In this document: in pieces, positions 1 to 4,900 of the stretch | How the letters are laid out: every line of letters starts with the position of its first letter | Numbering within the stretch: the stretch's first letter is position 1 | Source: RGIG8767 sp964386235 | Lineage (GTDB): Bacteria > Bacillota > Clostridia > Lachnospirales > Lachnospiraceae | Assembly: GCA_964386235.1 (NCBI GenBank) | Contig: CAYLSH010000046.1 | Span: 1 to 15,476, forward strand | Length of the DNA stretch: 15,476 nucleotides | Direction: 5' to 3' | The notes under the pieces: generated by a model | Database searches by the model: none | Told to the model about the DNA's origin: nothing | The model's input: the letters and a program-made list of their open reading frames with translations, nothing else | Translations under genes and position numbers: made by a program

Positions 1-154
1 TTTGTCGAAGAATGGCGGAGCCATTCTTCCGAGTATTCAAAAACAAATAAAGAATTTATCGAAGAATGAAACAAATAAAGTATTTCTAAAGCAGCAAAGG
101 ACGCTGCTAAGAAATACTAAGTTATTTGTCGAAGAATGGCGGAGCCATTCTTCC
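1..154. repeat. Hairpin-bearing direct repeats upstream of tpiA
   Basis: Two identical 30-bp copies (1-30 and 125-154) each hold a perfect stem-loop: GAAGAATGGC, a GGA loop, then GCCATTCTTC (stems 7-29 and 131-153). A third, partial copy at 55-68 keeps only the leading TTTATCGAAGAATG (one base different) and lacks the hairpin. A second word, AAACAAATAAAG, occurs at 41-52 and 69-80, so the middle unit looks like a deletion derivative of the first. Between the second and third copies is another stem, 81-87 with 110-116 and 90-95 with 103-108, with a small internal loop. The window begins inside the array, so its full extent is unknown. No protein is evident; the frame open across 2-208 is repetitive and starts with TTG. 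Role unknown: it could stabilise or punctuate a glycolytic transcript or be a dispersed REP-like element. Confidence 0.8.
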
Positions 155-173
155 AAATGGGCAAAAATAAATA

Positions 174-190
174 CTCTATTGCTTATAGAG
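174..190 (+). other. Small stem-loop just upstream of the tpiA ribosome binding site
   Basis: CTCTAT (174-179) pairs with ATAGAG (185-190) around a five-base loop. It lies 20 bases before the tpiA Shine-Dalgarno sequence. It is short and AT-rich, so it may be incidental, but it would be present in any transcript entering tpiA from upstream. Confidence 0.35.
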
Positions 191-222
191 AAATTGATTA
201 GACTATAATAGGAGAATTAAAA

Positions 223-969
223 ATGGCAAGAAGAAAAATTGTAGCCGGCAACTGGAAAATGAACATGACTCCAAGCCAGGCAGTTGCATTGTGCAAGGAA
301 TTAAAAGATGTTGTAAAATCTGACAGCGTGGACGTTGTTTACTGCGTTCCGGCAATTGATATCGTACCGGTAGTAGAAGCAGTGAAAGGTACGAACGTAG
401 AAGTTGGTGCAGAAAACATGTACTTTGAAGAAAAAGGTGCTTACACAGGCGAAATTTCTGCTGAAATGTTAGTAGATGCAGGTGTTAAATACGTTATCAT
501 CGGTCATTCTGAAAGACGTGACTACTTCAAAGAAGATGATGCATTATTAAATAAGAAAGTAAAGAAGGCTTTCGAAGCAGGTCTTACACCAATCCTTTGC
601 TGTGGTGAAACATTAGAGCAGAGAGAAATGGGCGTTACCATGGACTGGATCAGACTTCAGATCAAATCTGACTTAGTTGGAATTACAGCAGATCAGGTAA
701 AAGAAATGGTTATCGCTTACGAACCAATCTGGGCTATCGGAACAGGTAAAACAGCTACAACGCAGCAGGCTCAGGAAGTATGTAAGGGCGTTCGTGACTG
801 CATCGCTGAAATGTATGATGAAGCAACAGCAGAAGCAGTTCGTATCCAGTACGGCGGATCTGTAAATGCAGGCAATGCAGCAGAATTATTCGCTCAGCCT
901 GACATCGACGGCGGTCTTGTAGGCGGCGCAAGCTTAAAAGTTGATTTTGGTAAGATCGTAAATTACTAA
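223..969 (+). CDS. tpiA: Triosephosphate isomerase
   Basis: Cytosolic glycolytic and gluconeogenic enzyme that interconverts dihydroxyacetone phosphate and glyceraldehyde 3-phosphate. The 248 residues match the usual TIM length. The substrate-binding NWKMN motif is near the N terminus (Lys12), the catalytic histidine is His95 in IIGHSERR, the catalytic glutamate is Glu167 in AYEPIWAIGTGK (hinge and start of the flexible loop 6), and the phosphate-binding GGSV is at 211-214. The start is supported by GGAG at 211-214, eight bases before ATG. The gene ends at a strong terminator. In related Firmicutes tpiA usually follows gap and pgk; the upstream neighbour is outside the window, so that linkage is an inference. 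No convincing promoter was found between the repeats and the start codon, which fits readthrough from upstream. Confidence 0.98.
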   Translation: MARRKIVAGNWKMNMTPSQAVALCKELKDVVKSDSVDVVYCVPAIDIVPVVEAVKGTNVEVGAENMYFEEKGAYTGEISAEMLVDAGVKYVIIGHSERRDYFKEDDALLNKKVKKAFEAGLTPILCCGETLEQREMGVTMDWIRLQIKSDLVGITADQVKEMVIAYEPIWAIGTGKTATTQQAQEVCKGVRDCIAEMYDEATAEAVRIQYGGSVNAGNAAELFAQPDIDGGLVGGASLKVDFGKIVNY

Positions 970-1004
970 GAACAAGAAAAATTGGAAAGAATAATTCCAT
1001 GAAG

Positions 1005-1050
1005 AAAGAGGATTCTTTGTTGAAAACAACAATTGAATCCTCTTTTATTG
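1005..1050 (+). terminator. Rho-independent terminator of tpiA
   Basis: AAAGAGGATTC (1005-1015) pairs perfectly with GAATCCTCTTT (1035-1045). An inner stem TTGTTG (1017-1022) with CAACAA (1027-1032) closes an AAAA loop. The 3' arm runs into a short T-rich tail (TCTTTTATT). It lies 35 bases after the tpiA stop and ends the glycolytic unit. Confidence 0.88.
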
Positions 1051-1061
1051 TGCCTTATAAT
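1033..1061 (+). promoter_or_regulatory. Predicted sigma-A promoter of feoAB
   Basis: TTGAAT at 1033-1038 and a consensus TATAAT at 1056-1061 are separated by exactly 17 bp. The -35 hexamer lies inside the descending arm of the tpiA terminator. Transcription would begin near 1068, giving a leader of about 85 nt that holds a small ATGCT/AGCAT stem (1105-1120). I saw no convincing Fur or DtxR-type operator. Confidence 0.7.
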
Positions 1062-1152
1062 GAGAACGATCAGGAAAAGGAAATAGATGGCATAGAAGTC
1101 TATCATGCTGCCAATAGCATATAAAAAAGAGATTCCGAAATGAGGATGGATT

Positions 1153-3492
1153 ATGACATTAAAAGAACTGGAAATAGGAAAAACAGCGATTATTGAGAGT
1201 GTTGGAGGCGAAGGTGCGCTTCGTCAGCATTTTTTAGATATGGGTGTGATACCGGGAGCACAGGTAACCGTGGTAAAATATGCACCCATGGGCGATCCTG
1301 TGGAACTTAGGATACATGGCTACGAACTGACTCTTCGTCTGGATGATGCGGCGAAAATTGATATTATGCCGTGTGCGGACTCACAGACACGGAATGATCA
1401 GAAAAGTATGCGTAAAAACAGTGAACATCCGGGACTGGGAGAGGGAGGTAAGTTTCATCCCAAGGGAAGCGGTACGCCTTTACCGGAAGGAAGTGTCCTT
1501 TCTTTTGCTTTGGTTGGCAACCAAAACTGTGGCAAGACCACTCTTTTTAACCAGCTGACCGGTTCTAAACAGCATGTGGGAAATTTTCCGGGTGTTACGG
1601 TGGAGAGAAAAGAAGGAATCATTATCGGACATGACGATACGCTGATCGTGGATCTGCCCGGTATTTATTCCATGTCACCATATACAAGGGAAGAACTGGT
1701 TTCCCGTGATTTTGTCTTAAATGACAGACCAAAGGCAATCATAAATATCGTGGATGCGACCAATATTGAACGGAATCTGTATCTTACCATGCAACTTTTG
1801 GAGATGGATATTCCGGTGATCGTTGCATTAAATATGATGGATGAAATGACGGGCAACGGTGGTTCGATTGATGTCAATACGATGGAGGCAATGCTCGGCG
1901 TGCCGGTCGTTCCGATCTCTGCGGCAAAGGGACAGGGTATTCACGAACTGGTCGAACATGCGGTGCATGTGGCAAAGTATCAGGAAAAACCGACAAGACA
2001 GGATTTTTGTGACCAGAATGATCATGACGGTGCCGTGCACCGCTGCTTACATGCCGTAAGCCATCTGATTGAGGATCATGCGAAAAATACCCGTATTCCG
2101 GTTCGGTTTGCAGCGGGTAAGGTAATAGAGGGCGACTCGCTGATTTTAGAGAGATTGCAGTTGGACCAAAATGAAAAAGAAATGTTAGAGCACATCATGG
2201 CACAGATGGAAAAAGAAAGAGGAATGGATTGCAATGCAGCCATTGCCGATATGCGTTTTTCTTTTATCATGAAAGTTTGTGACGAATGTGTCAGAAAACC
2301 AAAAGAAAGTAAAGAACATGTACGGAGTCAGAAACTGGATCGTCTGCTTACGGGAAAATATACCGCCATTCCGATCTTTATCGGCGTGATGGCACTGGTA
2401 TTTTATCTGACGTTCAATGTAATCGGTGCATGGTTACAGGATCTTTTGGCGATGGGAATAGAGGCGGTCACAATGCTTGTGGACAGGGCGCTGGTAGCAG
2501 CGGGCGTAAATGAGGTCATGCACGGACTGGTGATCGGCGGCATCTTTGGAGGTGTGGGAAGTGTGCTGAGTTTTCTTCCCATTATCGTGACGATGTTTTT
2601 CTTCCTTTCTTTACTGGAAGACAGCGGATACATAGCAAGAGTGGCGTTTTTTATGGACAAATTGCTGCGAAAACTGGGATTATCCGGCAGAAGTATCGTT
2701 CCCATGTTAATTGGTTTTGGTTGTACGGTACCGGCGGTTATGGCATCAAGAACGCTTCCCAGTGACAGGGATCGTAAAATGACGATCCTGCTTGCACCAT
2801 TTATGAGTTGTACGGCAAAACTACCCATTTATGCTTTCTTTGTGAATGCATTTTTCCCGGAGTATGGCGGACTTGTTATGACGGGATTGTATGTATTGGG
2901 GATTATAATGGGGATTTTGATTGCATTCCTTTATAAGAAAACGCTTTTTAAAGGCGAAGCCGTTCCGTTTGTGATGGAATTGCCCAATTACCGGATGCCG
3001 GGTGCAAGAAATGTTTTACAACTTTTATGGGAAAAATCAAAGGACTTTTTACAGAGAGCTTTTTCTGTGATTTTGGTAGCAAGCATTATTGTCTGGTTTT
3101 TACAGAGTTTTGATTTCAGACTGAATTATGTCAGTGATTCGCATGAGAGTATTCTGGCAGCCATATCCGGTCTGCTCGTACCTGTTTTTACCCCGATCGG
3201 ACTTGGCGACTGGAGAATCATTACGGCACTGATCAGTGGTGTAATGGCAAAGGAGAGCGTGGTATCTGTTTTGGAAGTGCTGTTTGGAGCGGGAGGCGGA
3301 ATCCATGCTGCCATCAGCCCATTATCCGCAGCTTCCCTGATGGTATTCAGTCTGCTGTATACGCCCTGTATCGCAGCAGTGGCTTCCATACGCCGGGAAC
3401 TGGGAAGAAAATGGGCAATTTATGTGGTCTTATGGCAGTGCGTGCTCGCATGGTGTGCGGCATTTGTGGTAAGACTGATTGGAATGCTATAG
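1153..3492 (+). CDS. feoB: Ferrous iron transporter, FeoA-FeoB fusion
   Basis: GTP-dependent Fe(II) uptake protein of the cytoplasmic membrane, 779 residues. Residues 1-75 are a FeoA-like SH3 domain (LKELEIGKTA, FLDMGVIPGA, YELTLRLDDA). A polar linker of about 40 residues follows. The FeoB G domain has G1 GNQNCGKTT (122-130), G3 DLPG (167-170), G4 NMMD (227-230) and G5 SAAKG (256-260). A helical GDI-like region continues to about 395. The rest is membrane-embedded, with the two gate repeats; conserved-position cysteines are Cys524 (GFGCTVPA), Cys553 (MSCTAKLP) and Cys739 (YTPC). FeoA and FeoB are separate proteins in many bacteria but fused ones are known in Clostridia. The ATG at 1153 follows a GAGGATGG Shine-Dalgarno sequence. 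The stop overlaps the convergent thioredoxin gene by 6 bp. Iron control is likely biologically, but no operator was identified. Confidence 0.96.
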   Translation: MTLKELEIGKTAIIESVGGEGALRQHFLDMGVIPGAQVTVVKYAPMGDPVELRIHGYELTLRLDDAAKIDIMPCADSQTRNDQKSMRKNSEHPGLGEGGKFHPKGSGTPLPEGSVLSFALVGNQNCGKTTLFNQLTGSKQHVGNFPGVTVERKEGIIIGHDDTLIVDLPGIYSMSPYTREELVSRDFVLNDRPKAIINIVDATNIERNLYLTMQLLEMDIPVIVALNMMDEMTGNGGSIDVNTMEAMLGVPVVPISAAKGQGIHELVEHAVHVAKYQEKPTRQDFCDQNDHDGAVHRCLHAVSHLIEDHAKNTRIPVRFAAGKVIEGDSLILERLQLDQNEKEMLEHIMAQMEKERGMDCNAAIADMRFSFIMKVCDECVRKPKESKEHVRSQKLDRLLTGKYTAIPIFIGVMALVFYLTFNVIGAWLQDLLAMGIEAVTMLVDRALVAAGVNEVMHGLVIGGIFGGVGSVLSFLPIIVTMFFFLSLLEDSGYIARVAFFMDKLLRKLGLSGRSIVPMLIGFGCTVPAVMASRTLPSDRDRKMTILLAPFMSCTAKLPIYAFFVNAFFPEYGGLVMTGLYVLGIIMGILIAFLYKKTLFKGEAVPFVMELPNYRMPGARNVLQLLWEKSKDFLQRAFSVILVASIIVWFLQSFDFRLNYVSDSHESILAAISGLLVPVFTPIGLGDWRIITALISGVMAKESVVSVLEVLFGAGGGIHAAISPLSAASLMVFSLLYTPCIAAVASIRRELGRKWAIYVVLWQCVLAWCAAFVVRLIGML

Positions 3493-3798
3493 GAGCATTT
3501 TTTCAATCTCATTCTGTGGTACAAAACCGATGGATTTGTCTACCGCCTGTCCGTTTTTAAATAGGATGACGGTGGGAATGCTGGCAACACCATACTGAAG
3601 TGCAAGGGGTGTATATTCATCAATATTGACTTTGCCTACTTTTACTTTGCCTTCGTATTTCGTGGCAATTGCTGCGATTGTTGGAGCCAACATTTTACAA
3701 GGTCCGCACCAGTCCGCCCAAAAGTCCACCAGAACGGGACAATCGGACTGCAGGACCTCCTTTTCAAAATTATCGGTGGTAAGAGTAATCTCTGACAT
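3487..3798 (-). CDS. trxA: Thioredoxin
   Basis: Small cytosolic disulfide reductase of 103 residues with the classic WCGPC active site (Cys31 and Cys34, preceded by FWAD) and the cis-proline motif SIPT (Pro75). The length is that of a stand-alone thioredoxin, and there is no signal peptide. It begins 2 bp after the FTR-like gene, and its AGGAGG ribosome binding site (about 3805-3811) lies within the last codons of that gene, so the two should be co-transcribed and probably translationally coupled. No NADPH-thioredoxin reductase gene is in the window; the partner suggests electrons may come from ferredoxin instead, which is an inference from gene order. The stop codon overlaps the end of the convergent feoB gene. 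The symbol follows the family; paralogues elsewhere in the genome cannot be excluded. Confidence 0.95.
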   Translation of the reverse strand: MSEITLTTDNFEKEVLQSDCPVLVDFWADWCGPCKMLAPTIAAIATKYEGKVKVGKVNIDEYTPLALQYGVASIPTVILFKNGQAVDKSIGFVPQNEIEKMLL

Positions 3799-3800
3799 AT

Positions 3801-4007
3801 TTAATCCTCCTTTAGTGATTTGTAATATAACATACAGTGGCAGTATCCCTCAAATGTGGGATCTTTGATCTGATTACGAAATTCTTCGCAGATACACTTG
3901 TTTTCGGGAATCTTTTCGAGCCGGCAGGGACAATAACCGCCGGTTCTTTTTAACCCTTCTTTAATATTGTCTACAATCTCTTGATTTTGATTGAGAGTAA
4001 CTTTCAT
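3801..4007 (-). CDS. Ferredoxin:thioredoxin reductase catalytic-subunit-like protein
   Basis: A 68-residue protein with three Cys-x-Cys motifs: CPC (26-28), CIC (38-40) and CHC (56-58). These are the signature of the catalytic beta subunit of ferredoxin:thioredoxin reductase, where four cysteines hold a [4Fe-4S] cluster and two form the redox-active disulfide that reduces thioredoxin. By analogy with the cyanobacterial enzyme, Cys26, Cys38, Cys40 and Cys56 would be cluster ligands and Cys28/Cys58 the active pair. The distance from first to last motif equals the classical one, but the middle motif sits seven residues earlier (9 and 15 residues between motifs rather than 16 and 8). No variable alpha subunit is encoded nearby. 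Position directly before thioredoxin supports the assignment. The start is the ATG at 4005-4007, preceded by a purine-rich GGAAGG. Confidence 0.85.
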   Translation of the reverse strand: MKVTLNQNQEIVDNIKEGLKRTGGYCPCRLEKIPENKCICEEFRNQIKDPTFEGYCHCMLYYKSLKED

Positions 4008-4059
4008 AAGTCCTGCCTTCCTTTTTCTTGTACAGAAACCTTTTTTCTGATACCATATA

Positions 4060-4071
4060 ACAACATGTTGT
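4060..4071. promoter_or_regulatory. 12-bp palindrome in the FTR/bioY divergent region
   Basis: ACAACATGTTGT is a perfect palindrome with an outer ATAAC (4057-4061) / GTTAT (4075-4079) pairing around it. On the minus strand it begins 7 bp downstream of the predicted -10 box of the FTR-like gene, so it would span the transcription start, a position suited to a repressor. The cognate regulator is unknown. Confidence 0.45.
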
Positions 4072-4077
4072 GGTGTT

Positions 4078-4086
4078 ATTATAGCA
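4078..4086 (-). promoter_or_regulatory. Extended -10 promoter for the FTR-like/thioredoxin pair
   Basis: On the minus strand this reads TGC-TATAAT, a consensus -10 with the extended TGn motif. No good -35 hexamer lies 16-18 bp upstream, which extended -10 promoters tolerate. It is about 70 bp from the FTR-like start codon. Confidence 0.6.
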
Positions 4087-4089
4087 TTA

Positions 4090-4103
4090 TTCTGTGCACA
4101 GAA
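4090..4103. promoter_or_regulatory. 14-bp perfect palindrome, possible operator
   Basis: TTCTGTGCACAGAA is identical to its reverse complement. It sits directly upstream of the extended -10 of the FTR-like/thioredoxin promoter, over its -35 region, and 63 bp before the bioY start, so a bound protein could affect either direction. It does not match the BirA, Fur or LexA consensus as I know them. Confidence 0.5.
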
Positions 4104-4166
4104 CTATTAAATATTCATAAACAAATGGGACATCACAGAAAAAGGATTCACAGAAAGGCAGAAAAT

Positions 4167-4736
4167 ATGACGCACAAAACCCATGCACTGACCCAAATTG
4201 CATTAATGACCTCCATACTTTGCATCATAGGGCCGCTTGCTCTCACATTTCCATTCAGCCCGGTTCCGGTTTCGCTTACCACACTGATTTTATATATTTC
4301 CGTGTATGTGATCGGAAAAAGGGGTGCCGTGATCAGTTGTGCCTTGTATCTGCTAATCGGAATTATCGGGATCCCGGTGTTTTCGGGATTTACCGGAGGC
4401 ATAGGAAAAATACTGGGGCCCACCGGCGGGTATCTGGTGGGATATCTGTTTCTGACGTATATCAGTGGGATTTTTATCGAAAATGTAAAAAATAAAAACA
4501 GAAGAAAACAGCCCTATATGTTGTATATGTTACAGGGACTTGGCCTGGTGTTTGCAACGATTGTCTGTTATTTTTTGGGCAGCATCTGGCTTATGTATCA
4601 GACAAAGTTAGGTCCCAAAACCGTACTGATAACAGGCGTGATTCCCTTTATTCCGGGAGATATTGTCAAGATTCTGATCGGGTTACTTGTGGGAACCGCC
4701 ACCAGAAAAAGACTGCATAAAGCCGGGGTATTGTAG
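4167..4736 (+). CDS. bioY: Biotin transporter BioY (ECF S component)
   Basis: Substrate-binding membrane subunit of an energy-coupling-factor biotin transporter. The 189-residue protein has about six hydrophobic helices and the BioY hallmarks FSPVPVSLTT, GIPVFSGFTGG and GPTGGYLVGY, plus the C-terminal PGDIVK. The open frame extends upstream to 3981, but that part is not BioY-like; the ATG at 4167 is preceded by AAAGG with an 8-base spacer and gives the usual length. The EcfA/EcfT energising module is not in the window and is presumably shared and encoded elsewhere. No biotin synthesis genes or clear BirA operator (TTGTTAAC-type arms) are nearby. It is transcribed divergently from the FTR-like/thioredoxin pair, and no distinct terminator was seen before nrdD. 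Confidence 0.95.
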   Translation: MTHKTHALTQIALMTSILCIIGPLALTFPFSPVPVSLTTLILYISVYVIGKRGAVISCALYLLIGIIGIPVFSGFTGGIGKILGPTGGYLVGYLFLTYISGIFIENVKNKNRRKQPYMLYMLQGLGLVFATIVCYFLGSIWLMYQTKLGPKTVLITGVIPFIPGDIVKILIGLLVGTATRKRLHKAGVL

Positions 4737-4767
4737 AAAATTAACATATTTTGGATCGATTTTTTTA

Positions 4768-4783
4768 CTACAAAATCTAGTCA
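4768..4783. promoter_or_regulatory. NrdR box 1
   Basis: The core CAAAATCTAG (4771-4780) fits the NrdR-box core pattern C-W-A-N-A-T-N-T-W-G at every constrained position. It is the upstream member of a pair whose centres are 31 bp apart, about three helical turns, which is the spacing known for tandem NrdR boxes. It lies just upstream of the predicted -35 hexamer of nrdD. Confidence 0.75.
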
Positions 4784-4789
4784 ACCATA

Positions 4790-4817
4790 TTGACTTTACC
4801 ACTAGATGTTGTAATAT
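4790..4817 (+). promoter_or_regulatory. Predicted nrdDG promoter
   Basis: TTGACT (4790-4795) and TAATAT (4812-4817) are 16 bp apart. The two NrdR boxes flank the -35 hexamer, the second filling the spacer, so NrdR binding should block RNA polymerase. Transcription would start near 4824, leaving a leader of roughly 77 nt before the chosen GTG. Confidence 0.68.
4799..4814. promoter_or_regulatory. NrdR box 2
   Basis: The core CTAGATGTTG (4802-4811) also fits C-W-A-N-A-T-N-T-W-G exactly. Box 2 is nearly the reverse complement of box 1: 4769-4781 and 4801-4813 match over 12 of 13 bases in inverted orientation. It occupies the -35/-10 spacer of the nrdD promoter. Confidence 0.75.
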
Positions 4818-4900
4818 AGAACTATGCGGGCCTTGGGGAAAGAATCCGCATGGTTATGGTACCTTGTGGGGAATCAGTATTTGGAAGGTGGTTATGTAAG

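Noticed and set aside
2..208. 68-codon open frame across the repeats upstream of tpiA
   Set aside because: It starts with TTG and lacks a ribosome binding site in view; its sequence is made of the hairpin repeats and resembles no protein family.
204..209. TATAAT close to the tpiA start as a promoter -10
   Set aside because: It would start transcription inside the ribosome-binding-site spacer, and there is no -35 at 16-18 bp; the best TTGCTT is 19 bp away.
1050..1085. Fur or DtxR-type box near the feoAB promoter
   Set aside because: The local bases (ATAATGAGAACGATCA) resemble only part of a Fur box, and the inverted symmetry is poor.
2403..2828. 141-codon minus-strand frame opposite feoB
   Set aside because: Shadow of the FeoB membrane region; composition follows the opposite strand and there is no family match.
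4008..4166. BirA (biotin repressor) operator upstream of bioY
   Set aside because: No pair of TTGTTAAC/GTTAACAA-type arms at the usual spacing; the palindromes present have different sequences.
3981..4166. Extended N terminus for BioY from the longer open frame
   Set aside because: The extra residues are not BioY-like and would run through the divergent promoter and palindromes; ATG at 4167 has a proper ribosome binding site.
4837..4900. Riboswitch in the nrdD leader
   Set aside because: Only a short TGCGG/CCGCA pairing and a loose CCTTGGGGAA / CCTTGTGGGGAA near-repeat were seen; no known riboswitch core.
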